Shown: one piece after another, positions 8,122 through 18,383 of the stretch
Numbering within the stretch: position 1 is the stretch's first letter
Layout of the letters: each line of letters begins with the position of its first letter
Assembly: GCA_963792485.1 (NCBI GenBank)
Contig: CAWBWL010000014.1
Span: 185,959 to 249,958, forward strand
Source of the DNA: JANOYJ01 sp963792485
GTDB lineage: Bacteria; Pseudomonadota; Alphaproteobacteria; Rhizobiales; Rhizobiaceae
Direction of reading: 5' to 3'
DNA length: 64,000 nt
Program-made: the position numbers and the translations under genes
The notes under the pieces: model-generated
Told to the model about the DNA's origin: nothing
Database searches by the model: none
Seen by the model: the letters and a program-made list of their open reading frames with translations, nothing else

Positions 8122-8185
8122 CGAGATTTGGATAGCTAAGAAGACACGACCACAAGAACAGAGACCGACCGAAAGGACCACTCCC

Positions 8186-9394
<1,209 letters not shown>

Positions 9395-9397
9395 AAT

Positions 9398-9885
9398 GTG
9401 AAGCAACCACACTCTTAGTGCTCGCCTTATTGGCGTTGGGCGCGGGATGCACCACGACGCCGCAATTGCCGCCATACGATGCAGGGCGTTACGGCATGGG
9501 AGCTTGCACGCCTGACCTCGCGAGGTCGTGCCGACAAATCGCCAGTCGAACATTTCAATCGTTTGGGCCAAGGCAGATAGAATTCCATGACCCAAACGGC
9601 CAAACGTGGCTTTGGGCGGAAACCGCGTGGTTCACGGCTATTGGTCGATTCGAAAAGGCATGTTTGGCCCACTGCTTTGTTATACATACGCTGGCGGTGG
9701 ATCGACTGCAACGGACTTGGTATCAAGGGTTCGCCCCGGTAAGCAGCTCCTTTCGGGAAGGCGATCCGTTCTCCCTGCTGGTCGCGCAGTATGCGCCATT
9801 CGATCTAAAACCATGCGGATTCAGCGAACCACTGACCGCAGTGGAACAAAGGTTCTTGTCAGTTTCCGCCAACCCGGAGTTTTAC
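9398..9885 (+). pseudogene. Small lipoprotein, reading frame broken at least twice
   Basis: One frame gives a lipobox signal (LVLALLALGAGCTTTP) and then QIEFHDPNGQTWLW. The next frame continues GGNRVVHGYWSIRKGMFG..LCYTYAGGG. The first frame resumes with SFREGDPFSLLVAQYAPFDLKPC. Joined, this resembles the alphaproteobacterial pattern of a Cys-anchored protein with YLWYPGNR..GRW...ICFRY and a terminal PFxL motif. A GTG at 9398 with K-Q following is probably the true start, but it too is out of frame with the signal peptide. The role is unknown; it is an unusual insertion between thiolase and fadB genes. The frame breaks may be sequence errors. Confidence 0.5.
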
Positions 9886-9886
9886 A

Positions 9887-12099
9887 ATGACCTACACAAA
9901 TTTCAAATTCGAAACCGACACCGACGGCATCGCGCTCATCACCTGGGACATGCCGGGCAAGTCGATGAACGTCTTCACCGAAGAGGTGATGAACGAACTG
10001 GATTCCATTATCGACAAGGTCAAGGATGAGGCCGCCATCAAGGGCGCGGTGTTCACCTCGGGCAAGGATTCCTTCTCCGGCGGCGCGGATCTGACCATGC
10101 TGAAGAAGATGTTCCAGGTCTATCAGGACGAGAAGGACAAGAATCCGCAAGGCGCGGTCAAGCTGCTGTTTGATGTGGCGGGCCGCATGACATGGCTGTT
10201 CCGCAAACTCGAAACCTCCGGCAAGCCCTGGGTGTCGGCGATCAATGGCGTCTGCATGGGCGGCGCGTTTGAACTGTCGCTCGCCTGCCATGGCCGCGTC
10301 GTCGCCGATGCGCCGAAGGTCAAGCTGGCGCTGCCGGAAGTGAAAGTCGGCATATTCCCCGGCGCTGGCGGCACGCAAAGAGTGCCGCGCCTCACCAACC
10401 AGCAGGACGCCTTGCAGATGATGACGACGGGCCAGAACCTGTCGCCCTCGCGCGCCAAGGCAATGGGCCTCGTGCATGAAGTCGTTCCGCCCGAAAACCT
10501 GATCGAGGCCGCCAAGGCCATGATCAAAAACGGCCTGAAGCCCGTGCAGCCATGGGACGAAAAAGGCTTCAAGCTCCCCGGCGGCGCGGTCTATTCGCCA
10601 GCGGGCGCAAATCTCTGGCCCGCCGCCACCGCCATCCTGCGCCGCGAGACGCAGGGCAATTTCCCCGGCGCCGCGGCAATCCTGAAATGCGTCTATGAGG
10701 GCCTGCTGGTTCCCTTCGACACCGGCCTTAAAATCGAACAGCGCTATTTCACGCAAATCCTGCAGACGACCGCCGCAGGCATGATGATCCGCTCGCTCTT
10801 CGTCTCGCTGCAGGAGCTGAACAAGGGCGCGCGACGTCCGAAGGGCGTTGAGACCGACAAGCTGACCAAAATCGGCGTCGTCGGCGCGGGCTTCATGGGC
10901 GCAAGCATCGCTTACGTCACGGCCAAGGCCGGCATCCCCGTCACCATCCTCGACCGCGACATGGACGCGGCGAACAAGGGCAAGGCGACCTCCGACGATC
11001 TCATCACCAAGGACATGCAGAAGGGCCGCGCCAGCCAGGACGACAAGGACGCGCTGCTTGCCCTCATCACGCCGACGGCGGACTATGCCGATCTCGAAGG
11101 CTGCGACCTCGTCATCGAAGCCGTGTTCGAGGACCGGGATGTGAAGCGCGTCGTCACCGAGAAGGCCGAGGCCGTCCTCGCCGCCTTCCGCCATCTTCGC
11201 CTCCAACACCTCGACGCTGCCGATCACCGGCCTCGCCACGGTTTCAAAGCGCCCGGACAATTTCATCGGCATGCATTTCTTCTCGCCGGTCGACAAGATG
11301 ATGCTGGTCGAAATCATCATGGGCGAAAAGACCGGCCAGAAGGCGCTGGCGACCGCGTTGGATTATGTTCGCGCCATCAAGAAGACGCCGATCGTCGTCA
11401 ACGACACGCGCGGCTTCTATGTGAACCGCTGCGTGCTGCGCTACATGTCGGAAGCCTACAATATGCTGATTGAAGGCGTGCCGCCCATCATGATCGAGAA
11501 CGCCGCCAAAATGGCCGGCATGCCGGTCGGCCCGCTGGCGCTGAACGACGAGACGGCCATCGATCTTTCGCCAGAAAATCCTGAAGGCCGCGCTGGTGGA
11601 CATGGGTCCGAAAGCGGTCGATCCGCGCCACATTGTGCTGATCGAAACCATGGCGGTCAAACATGGCCGCCTCGGCCGCAAGAACGGCAAGGGCTTCTAT
11701 GACTATCCGGCCAAGCCCGCCAAGAAACATCTCTGGCCGGAGCTGAAGACGCTTTATCCGCAGCAGGATTCCGACAAGGTGGATGTGAACGAGCTGAAAG
11801 AGCGCTTCCTCTATGTGATCGCGCTGGAAGCCGCCCGCGTCATGGAAGAGGGCATCGTCACCGACCCGCGCGAAGCCGACGTCGGCTCCATCCTCGCCTT
11901 CGGCTTCGCCCCCTACACCGGCGGCACGCTGTCTTACATTGACGGGATTGGGGCTGCGGAATTCCTCAAGCGTGCCAACGAGCTGGAAGCCAAATACGGC
12001 CAACAGTTTAAGGGCAACAAAATGCTTGAGGATATGGCCGCCAAGGGGCAGACATTTTATGAGCGCTTTGATCCCTATGCGGGCAAGAAGGCGGCTTAG
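9887..12099 (+). pseudogene. fadB: 3-hydroxyacyl-CoA dehydrogenase / enoyl-CoA hydratase fusion (FadB type), two frameshifts
   Basis: Joined product of ~737 residues. Residues 1-~290 are an enoyl-CoA hydratase domain (SGKDSFSGGADLTML; INGVCMGGAFELSLACHGRV). The NAD-binding 3-hydroxyacyl-CoA dehydrogenase domain then starts at KIGVVGAGFMGASIAYVTAKAG. The frame is lost near 11190-11205, where LAAF should run on to IFASNTSTLPITGL. It is lost again at 11571-11572, where an extra C makes TCGCCAG instead of TCGCAG before KILKAALVDMGPKAVDP. The C-terminal 3HCDH domain (NGKGFYDYPAK; FAPYTGGTLSYIDGIG) is complete. It catalyses the two middle steps of beta-oxidation. Both breaks are single-base in character, so sequencing error is likely and the real gene probably works. 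Confidence 0.85.
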
Positions 12100-12192
12100 G
12101 CCCTCAGCCTTATTCAAACTGTCCGGCAGGCCGAAAGAAATTATCAACTCACGGATGTTACCCCTGTGGTCTTGATAACGGGGGTACCATTC

Positions 12193-12624
12193 ATGAATCA
12201 ACAATTGCGGCCTACAAATGCGTTCGTCATGGCGTCTTGGGCGGTATTGATCGCCAGCGCCGGCTCTTATCTGATCGGGCTGTGGAATTCAGGCCTGATG
12301 CGCAATGAGAAGGGCTATTATCTCACGCTCATCCTCTTCGGCCTTTTCGCCGCCATCTCGCTGCAGAAAACCGTGCGCGACCGCATCGAAGGCATTCCGG
12401 TCACCGACATGTATTACGGCATCTGCTGGATCGCATGCGGCTCCGCCATTCTGCTGCTTGCGATCGGCCTGTTCAATGCCGAGCTTCTGCTCAGTGAAAA
12501 AGGCTTCTTTGCCATGTCCTTCCTTGTGAGCATTTTTGCAGCGGTCACGGTGCAGAAGAACGTGCGCGATCTCGTGGCGCTTGGCCCGCTTCCGGGCGCT
12601 GCTGATAGTTCCGGCGAAGAGTAA
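12193..12624 (+). CDS. YiaA/YiaB-family inner-membrane protein
   Basis: 143 residues from ATG 12193, with GGGG(T) at 12181-12185. The frame is open 9 codons upstream of this start. Two copies of the YiaAB two-helix unit are visible: VMASWAVLIASAGSYLIGLWN..EKGYYLTLILFGLFAAISLQKTVRDR and, later, YYGICWIACGSAILLLAIGL..EKGFFAMSFLVSIFAAVTVQKNVRD. Four membrane helices are expected, with charged QK.VRD ends in the cytoplasm. The function of the family is unknown. It is a single gene convergent with the next one. Confidence 0.85.
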   Translation: MNQQLRPTNAFVMASWAVLIASAGSYLIGLWNSGLMRNEKGYYLTLILFGLFAAISLQKTVRDRIEGIPVTDMYYGICWIACGSAILLLAIGLFNAELLLSEKGFFAMSFLVSIFAAVTVQKNVRDLVALGPLPGAADSSGEE

Positions 12625-12731
12625 TCGCTGCGATCAGGGTCTCGATCCCTCATTTACAACGGAAGGCGGCCTGGCTCCGGGCCGCCCAGGAACCTTGCGC
12701 GGGTTGACCGGCTTCGGCGCGCAGCAGGTCC

Positions 12732-13136
12732 TCAGGCTGGTGAAGCCAGAGGCGTCCGCTCGCCGGCGAAATAGCGCAGCACGTCAGTGTAGTCGAAGAC
12801 AAGCGAAATCAGGATTGTTGCCAGTACGACAATCAATATGCGGCGCGGCCATAAGGGCAGGTCCTCGCGCCGGATGAGCTTGTAGAAATAGACGGCCAGC
12901 GGCGTCCAGAAAATGATGTGCGGCAGGCCGAGAAGCTTTACATAACCCATTTGGTTGTAGAGCCATGACACGCCGATAGCGCCCGCAACAACGGCGGCGA
13001 CGGCGAGCACGGCGGCGAGCCGCGTCTGCTTCCAGATCAGCAGCGTCAGCGGCAAAAAGAAGCCGCCAAATGTCAGCCAATACAGCCAATAGCCGACCCA
13101 TTGCGGCTGCAGCGCGATTGCCTGTTCCAGTGTCAT
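12732..13136 (-). CDS. Small integral membrane protein of unknown function
   Basis: 134 residues with four hydrophobic segments: VGYWLYWLTFGGFFLPLTLLIW, LAAVLAVAAVVAGAIGVSWLY, IIFWTPLAVYFYKLI, and RILIVVLATILISLVFDYTDVLRYF. No family was recognised. GGAAAGG stands 9-15 nt upstream of the ATG. A GGCGGCC/GGCCGCC hairpin without a T-run lies between it and yiaA at 12665-12686. Confidence 0.7.
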   Translation of the reverse strand: MTLEQAIALQPQWVGYWLYWLTFGGFFLPLTLLIWKQTRLAAVLAVAAVVAGAIGVSWLYNQMGYVKLLGLPHIIFWTPLAVYFYKLIRREDLPLWPRRILIVVLATILISLVFDYTDVLRYFAGERTPLASPA

Positions 13137-13267
13137 CGGGAGGCGCCTTTCCAGTCGATCTTCACAGGAAGATTGTAGACCCGCAGCGCTGCCGGCTCAA
13201 GTCACACGACCCGGCAATTGACCACAGCCGTCCTTCGATTCTATTCTCCCCGCGAAAGGCAGCAAAC

Positions 13268-13660
13268 ATGTACCGGGCCGTCACGCACGACATCGCCGTA
13301 TCCGTGGAACCGATCTATCTCGACTTCCAGTCGGAGCCGGATCGCGGTCGCTATGTCTGGGCTTATCACATTCTGATTGAAAACAGTTCGGACCGGACCG
13401 TACAGCTGCAGTCGCGCTATTGGCGGATCACTGATGAGAATGGCCGCGTTGAGGAAGTGCGCGGGCCAGGCGTCGTCGGCGAGCAGCCGATTCTCAGTCC
13501 CGGCGACACTTATTCCTATTCCTCCGGCTGCCCGTTGCCGACGCCCTCAGGCACCATGGTCGGGCGTTATCAGATGCGCGATGAAAAAGGACAGGATTTC
13601 GAGATCGACATACCGGCGTTTTCGCTCGATGTTCCGGGGGAGAAACGGGTGTTGAACTAG
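13268..13660 (+). CDS. apaG: ApaG/DUF525-domain protein
   Basis: 130 residues, the standard length. The ATG at 13268 begins MYRAVTHDIAVSVEPIYLDFQS, typical of ApaG. The frame is open upstream but that part is not conserved. Motifs seen are YVWAYHILIENSSDRTVQLQSRYWRITDENGRVEEVRGPGVVGEQP and GTMVGRYQMRDEKGQDFEIDIPAFSLD. The fold is a fibronectin-III-like beta sandwich. The name comes from cobalt/magnesium phenotypes, and the molecular role is unsettled. It lies 5 bp from the convergent end of hslO, a neighbourhood common in rhizobia. Confidence 0.95.
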   Translation: MYRAVTHDIAVSVEPIYLDFQSEPDRGRYVWAYHILIENSSDRTVQLQSRYWRITDENGRVEEVRGPGVVGEQPILSPGDTYSYSSGCPLPTPSGTMVGRYQMRDEKGQDFEIDIPAFSLDVPGEKRVLN

Positions 13661-13665
13661 GGGAT

Positions 13666-14652
13666 TCAGACCCCAAACTCACCCGGTTCAAACACGTAAG
13701 CCGTCGAGCAGAACTCGCACCGGACCTCAATCTTCCCGTCCTCTACAAAATCGCGGATTTCTTCAGCCGTGAAGCCCGCCAACACGCCCCGGATTTTCTC
13801 CTCGGAACACGAACAATCGTCCAAAACCTTCGTTGCCGGAAACACGCGCACGCCGCGCTCGTTGAACAGGCGGTAAAGCAGAAGTTCGGCGCCAATCTGA
13901 GGATCGGTGAGTTCGTAATCCTCGATTGTCGCTGCAAGGGACTTCGCTTCAGTCCAGCTATCGTCTTCCTCGAAAACCCCCTCCGTACCCTCTGGCGCGT
14001 CGCCGCCGGGAATATCGCCTTGGCGCATGCGCTCCGGGCTTTCCGGCAGGAACTGGATGATGAGGCCGCCGGCTCGAATATGCTCGATGGGCTTGCCATC
14101 CTCGCCGCGCGTGATCAGCGTCGCCGTCGACAGGCGCACAAAGGTCGGGATCTGCTCGGACTGGCGGAAATAAACCTGCGCGACCTCTTCAAGGCTTGAG
14201 CCGTCCAGCGCGACAATGCCCTGATAGCGCTGCATGTATTCGCCCTGGTCAATGGTGAACGCCAGCGTGCCGGCGCCCAGCAATTCAGCCGGTGATGTGC
14301 GTCCTTCCGCAACAGCCGCCGCCAGCAGTTCCGCGTCAAAGCCGGCATAGGCGCGCACCGAATGCGGGGCGCGGAAATCGGCAACCAATAGGTTGACCGG
14401 TCCGTCCGACTGCGTCTGCATGATGAACTTGCCGTCGAACTTCAGCGATGTGCCGAGAATGACCGTCAGCGCAATAGCTTCGGCAAGCAGCCGCGCCACC
14501 TCCGGCGGGTAGGCATGACGGCCAAGTATGCCGTCGAGCAGGGCGCCAAGCTGCACCGCGCGGCCACGCGCGTCGAGCCCCTCCACCTGGAAAGGCACAA
14601 CGGCGTCGTCACCGGCAGGCGCAATGCCTGTTTCAGCTGCAAGGGAAGTCAT
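13666..14652 (-). CDS. hslO: Hsp33 redox-regulated holdase chaperone
   Basis: 328 residues. The N-terminal domain shows GLDARGRAVQLGALLDGIL and LKFDGKFIMQTQSDGPVNLLVADF. The C-terminal zinc-binding switch has all four cysteines: DDCSCSEEKIRGVLAGF and VRCEFCSTAYVF. Oxidation of these cysteines activates the chaperone in the cytosol. It is third in an argD-argF-hslO string on the minus strand, only 3 bp after argF, so it is almost surely co-transcribed. Confidence 0.96.
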   Translation of the reverse strand: MTSLAAETGIAPAGDDAVVPFQVEGLDARGRAVQLGALLDGILGRHAYPPEVARLLAEAIALTVILGTSLKFDGKFIMQTQSDGPVNLLVADFRAPHSVRAYAGFDAELLAAAVAEGRTSPAELLGAGTLAFTIDQGEYMQRYQGIVALDGSSLEEVAQVYFRQSEQIPTFVRLSTATLITRGEDGKPIEHIRAGGLIIQFLPESPERMRQGDIPGGDAPEGTEGVFEEDDSWTEAKSLAATIEDYELTDPQIGAELLLYRLFNERGVRVFPATKVLDDCSCSEEKIRGVLAGFTAEEIRDFVEDGKIEVRCEFCSTAYVFEPGEFGV

Positions 14653-14655
14653 CGC

Positions 14656-15579
14656 TCAAATCTCGTTCATGCACCAGGCAAGGATCGACTTCTGCGCATG
14701 CAGCCGGTTCTCCGCCTCGTCGAAAACGACCGAATGCGGTCCGTCGATGACCTCATCCACCACTTCCTCGCCCCGGTGCGCGGGCAGGCAATGCATGAAC
14801 AGCGCGTCGGGTTTCGCATGCGCCATCAGGCGCGAATTGACTTGGTAGGGCAGGAACACATTGCCGCCGCGGGCACGGTGTTCCTGACCCATCGACACCC
14901 AGCAATCGGTGACCACACAATCAGCGTCCTTGACCGCCTCAACCGGGTCTTGGGTGAGGTGAACCCGACCGCCGTTCAGGCACGCCCAGTCAACATAGCG
15001 CTGTTGCGGTTGGGAGCCTTCCGGATGGCCAATCGACATCTCGAAGCCAAACCGCGCCGAGGCCTCAATCATGGAATGCAGCACATTATTGCCGTCGCCG
15101 GACCATGCAATCCGCCGGTCCTTTATGGGCCCGCGATGCTCCTCAAAGGTCATGATATCAGCCATGATCTGGCAGGGATGCGTGTCGTCTGTCAGCGCAT
15201 TGATCACCGGAATGGTGGCGTGCTCGGCAAGCTCCAGCATGCGGTCATGCGTTGTCGTGCGGATCATGATCATATCGACATAACGCGACAGGACGCGCGC
15301 GGTGTCGGCGATGGACTCCGAATGGCCAAGCTGCATTTCCGAGCCGGTCATCACAATCGTCGTGCCGCCCATCTGCCGCATGCCGACATCAAAGGATATA
15401 CGCGTGCGCGTTGATGGCTTGTCAAAGATCATCGCCATGACCTTGCCTTCAAACGGACGGTCATGAGCGCCCGCTCTATGCCGCGCTTTGCGTGTCTTCG
15501 CATCTTCGAGAATCTTGCGAAGCTCGGGCGCGGGCACAGCTGATAAATCGGTAAAGTTCCGGAATCCTTTTGAAGTCAT
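14656..15579 (-). CDS. argF: Ornithine carbamoyltransferase
   Basis: 307 residues, the normal length. Carbamoyl-phosphate binding STRTR at 56-60, HPCQ at 134-137 and the ornithine/catalytic HCLPAHRGEE starting at 263 are all present. It makes citrulline from ornithine and carbamoyl phosphate in arginine synthesis. It sits 5 bp after argD and 3 bp before hslO. Confidence 0.97.
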   Translation of the reverse strand: MTSKGFRNFTDLSAVPAPELRKILEDAKTRKARHRAGAHDRPFEGKVMAMIFDKPSTRTRISFDVGMRQMGGTTIVMTGSEMQLGHSESIADTARVLSRYVDMIMIRTTTHDRMLELAEHATIPVINALTDDTHPCQIMADIMTFEEHRGPIKDRRIAWSGDGNNVLHSMIEASARFGFEMSIGHPEGSQPQQRYVDWACLNGGRVHLTQDPVEAVKDADCVVTDCWVSMGQEHRARGGNVFLPYQVNSRLMAHAKPDALFMHCLPAHRGEEVVDEVIDGPHSVVFDEAENRLHAQKSILAWCMNEI

Positions 15580-15584
15580 GATGA

Positions 15585-16784
15585 TCAGGCCGACTTGCGC
15601 GCTGAGACAGGCATCAGGCTCGCGGCAGCGGCTTCGATCCGCGACAATGCCTCACGCGCTTCCGCAACCGTGACTGTCAAAGGCGGCAGCAGCCGCACGA
15701 CATTCTCGCCCGCTCCAACCGACAGGAGATGCTCATGGCGCAGCGCCGTGACGAGTTCCGTATTTTGAACCGCGCATTTGAGGCCCATCAGCAATCCCGA
15801 TCCGCGCGCCTCCGCAATGACGTCAGGATAGCGGTCAGCGATGGATGCAAGGCCCTGCTTCAACACAAGCGACACATCGCACACATGTTCGAGGAACCCG
15901 TCGGCGAGCACAACATCAAGCACGGCGTTCGCCACCGCCATCGCCAGCGGATTGCCGCCATAGGTCGTGCCATGGCTGCCCGGAGTCATAGCCTTCGCCG
16001 CAGCTTCCGTGGCAAGGCATGCTCCGACCGGAAAGCCGCCGCCAATGCCTTTGGCGACAGCCAGAATGTCCGGCGATATCGCTGCCCACTCATGCGCGAA
16101 GAGTTTGCCAGTGCGTCCCGTGCCGCACTGGACCTCGTCAAACACCAGCAGAATGCCGACGTCATCGCAGATGGATCGGATCTCGCGCAGCGCCTCAGGC
16201 GGCACAACGCGCACGCCGCCTTCGCCCTGCACCGGCTCAATCAAGACCGCAGCCGTCTCGTCTGTGACCGCAGCCTTCAGCGCCGCCACATTGCCGAACG
16301 GAACCTGGTCAAACCCCTCAACGCGCGGGCCGAAGCCTTCGAGATATTTTGCCTGGCCGCCTGCGGCGAGCGTTGCGAGCGTGCGGCCATGAAACGCGCC
16401 CTCAAAGGTCACAAACCGCACGCGCTGCGGCTCGCCATTGGCATAGTGATAACGCCGCGCCGTCTTGATCGCGCATTCCAGCGCCTCGGCCCCGGAATTG
16501 CCGAAGAACACCCGGTCGGCGAAGCTTGCCGCACACAGGCGCTCCGCCAGGCGCTCCTGCAGCGAGGATTCGTACAGGTTCGAAACGTGCCAGAGCTTGT
16601 CCGCCTGCTCCTTCAGCGCCGCGACCAGATGCGGATGCGAGTGGCCGAGCGAATTGACCGCGATGCCGGCTGCAAAATCGAGATAGCGCGAGCCGTCTTC
16701 CGCGATCAGCCAAACACCTTCGCCGCGCTCAAACCGGATCGGAATCCTGGCAAACGTGTCGAAAAGCGCATTTGTCTTGGTCAT
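15585..16784 (-). CDS. argD: Acetylornithine aminotransferase
   Basis: 399 residues, a class-III PLP aminotransferase. It starts MTKTNALFDTFARIPIRFERGEG. FGNSGAEALECAIKTAR binds the cofactor phosphate, Asp216 lies in LLVFDEVQCGTGRTG, and the Schiff-base Lys245 lies in AVAKGIGGGFPVGA. It converts N-acetylglutamate semialdehyde to N-acetylornithine, and may also serve succinyldiaminopimelate in lysine synthesis. Its direct linkage to argF fixes the arginine assignment, in contrast to the other class-III enzyme in this window (gabT). Confidence 0.95.
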   Translation of the reverse strand: MTKTNALFDTFARIPIRFERGEGVWLIAEDGSRYLDFAAGIAVNSLGHSHPHLVAALKEQADKLWHVSNLYESSLQERLAERLCAASFADRVFFGNSGAEALECAIKTARRYHYANGEPQRVRFVTFEGAFHGRTLATLAAGGQAKYLEGFGPRVEGFDQVPFGNVAALKAAVTDETAAVLIEPVQGEGGVRVVPPEALREIRSICDDVGILLVFDEVQCGTGRTGKLFAHEWAAISPDILAVAKGIGGGFPVGACLATEAAAKAMTPGSHGTTYGGNPLAMAVANAVLDVVLADGFLEHVCDVSLVLKQGLASIADRYPDVIAEARGSGLLMGLKCAVQNTELVTALRHEHLLSVGAGENVVRLLPPLTVTVAEAREALSRIEAAAASLMPVSARKSA

Positions 16785-17159
16785 GGCGCGGCCTCTGCAC
16801 AGGCGAATGGGGCAATTAAAAAAGCCGCCTCAGTCGGGCGGCCTTGGCACATATCGTTTTTATTGTGAAAAATGTCAATAAACCACGGCATTTGCGCGGA
16901 CCGGCGAGACGTTCTGCTTTTTCGCCACAATCTGGCGGTTGAGATAAATCACGCAAGTTGGGGAAAACCTTGACTGACCGGCATATGCGTCGGCCAATGA
17001 CTCTTGTCTTGTGCATGCGAAATAGGGTAAAAACCTGCCACAGAAACTAGATTTCGTGCGGCATACCTTGGTATCAGCGTAGATGTTGTGCCTCCATCCG
17101 GCGTCATTGCCGCGTGGTGAAGAAGGATTCAGGCTGAAAAAAGCCGGATTGGGGTTAAA
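16785..17159. promoter_or_regulatory. Divergent argD/gcrA intergenic region with two GANTC sites
   Basis: No gene is seen in these 375 bp. GANTC sites, the target of the cell-cycle methylase CcrM, occur as GACTC at 16999-17003 and GATTC at 17126-17130. The latter is about 30 bp before the gcrA start. In Caulobacter, gcrA transcription responds to GANTC methylation, so these are plausible control sites. No confident promoter boxes were found for argD. Confidence 0.45.
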
Positions 17160-17678
17160 ATGAACTGGACAGACGAACGCGTGGAAATGCTGCGTAAATT
17201 GTGGTCCGAGGGCCTGAGCGCGAGCCAGATTGCCGCTCAGTTGGGGAATGTGACTCGCAATGCTGTCATTGGCAAAGTGCACCGCCTGAAATTGTCGGGC
17301 CGCGGCAAGACGACCTCGTCCGCGCCGCGTGTCAAGAAGGCGTCAACGGCGTCCGCGCCGCGCGCGTCCGCGCCTCGCGCTACAACAACTCGCATGTCGC
17401 ACGGCCACAGCGTCGGCAACGCTGCGCTCAAGATGGATTACGTCTCCGTCGTGCGCTCGCAGCCCATGGCGGAAATTACGCCGCTGTTTGTGGTGCCGGT
17501 TTCACGGGAACTCAAACTCGTGCAGTTGACGGAAAACACATGCAAATGGCCGAACGGCGATCCGATGCTGGATGACTTCTCGTTCTGTGGCACTGAAGCG
17601 CCGGACTCCAGCCCCTATTGCGGCTACCATTCCCGCTTGGCCTACCAGCCAGCCGGAGAGCGCAAGCGGCTGCGCTGA
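17160..17678 (+). CDS. gcrA: GcrA cell-cycle regulator
   Basis: 172 residues. The DNA-binding N-terminus MNWTDERVEMLRKLWSEGLSASQIAAQLG continues with NAVIGKVHRLKLSGRGK, diagnostic of GcrA. A basic Ala/Ser/Pro linker follows, then a Cys-rich C-terminal sigma-70-interacting domain (NTCKWPNGDP; FCGTEAPDSSPYCGYHSRLAYQP). GcrA binds methylated GANTC promoters together with RNA polymerase and drives S-phase genes. The family is restricted to Alphaproteobacteria, which anchors the taxonomic call. A further GACTC site lies early in the coding region. Confidence 0.96.
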   Translation: MNWTDERVEMLRKLWSEGLSASQIAAQLGNVTRNAVIGKVHRLKLSGRGKTTSSAPRVKKASTASAPRASAPRATTTRMSHGHSVGNAALKMDYVSVVRSQPMAEITPLFVVPVSRELKLVQLTENTCKWPNGDPMLDDFSFCGTEAPDSSPYCGYHSRLAYQPAGERKRLR

Positions 17679-17681
17679 TCG

Positions 17682-18374
17682 TCAAACGTGCTCGATTGAG
17701 TAACCTGCACCCCGAACGGTGCGCACGGGGTCGGGTTCCTTGCCGCGGTTGATCGCTTTGCGCAGGCGCCCGACATGGACATCTACAGTGCGGTCATCGA
17801 CATAAATGTCTTGGCCCCAAACGCCATCAAGTAACTGAGAACGCGACAGAACACGGCCCGGAGCCTGCATCAGATATTCGAGCAACCGGAATTCGGTCGG
17901 CCCTAGCTTCAACTCGCGCCCGTTGCGGTGCACGCGATGCGCTTCGCGGTCGAGGTCTATGCCTGAGACCGACAGCTTTGAGGCGATTACCTCCGGCTTG
18001 GAGCGGCGCAAAAGCGCTTTTACCCGCGCCATCAGTTCGGGCGTGGAAAACGGTTTGACCACGTAGTCATCGGCACCGGTCGCAAGGCCGCGCACGCGCT
18101 CGGTCTCCTCGCCGCGCGCGGTCAGCATGATGATAGGCACGCGGCTCGTTTCAGCGCGGTTGCGCAACCGGCGGCAGAGCTCAATGCCGGAAATGCCGGG
18201 CAGCATCCAGTCCAACACAATCAGGTCCGGCACCTGCTCGCGCAGTCCCATTTCGGCGTCATCGCCGCGCGGCATGACATCAACACTGTAGCCTTCGGCC
18301 TCAAGATTGTAGCGGAGCAGAATGCCGAGCGCCTCTTCATCTTCAACAACAGCAATGCGGGGGGCGATGGCCAT
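17682..18374 (-). CDS. phoB: Phosphate regulon response regulator PhoB
   Basis: 230 residues. The receiver domain has acidic residues Glu11/Asp12, phospho-acceptor Asp55 (LIVLDWMLPG) and Lys107 (VVKPF). The OmpR-type winged helix follows (LGPTEFRLLEYLMQAPGRVLSRSQLLDGVWGQ; DDRTVDVHVGRLRKAI). It lies 9 bp after phoU and is the last gene of the phosphate cluster. The Pho box at 23905-23938 is its expected target. Confidence 0.97.
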   Translation of the reverse strand: MAIAPRIAVVEDEEALGILLRYNLEAEGYSVDVMPRGDDAEMGLREQVPDLIVLDWMLPGISGIELCRRLRNRAETSRVPIIMLTARGEETERVRGLATGADDYVVKPFSTPELMARVKALLRRSKPEVIASKLSVSGIDLDREAHRVHRNGRELKLGPTEFRLLEYLMQAPGRVLSRSQLLDGVWGQDIYVDDRTVDVHVGRLRKAINRGKEPDPVRTVRGAGYSIEHV

Positions 18375-18383
18375 GCAAAACGC

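Noticed and set aside
9821..11320. A 499-codon minus-strand open frame
   Set aside because: Antisense to fadB. The fact that it is longer than fadB's first intact segment reflects the frameshifts in fadB, not a real gene.
12665..12686. Terminator between the YiaA-like gene and the convergent membrane gene
   Set aside because: GGCGGCC/GGCCGCC forms a hairpin but neither side has a T-run, so an intrinsic terminator cannot be claimed.
15729..16868. A 379-codon plus-strand open frame
   Set aside because: Antisense to argD, which has full catalytic motifs and sits in a tight operon.
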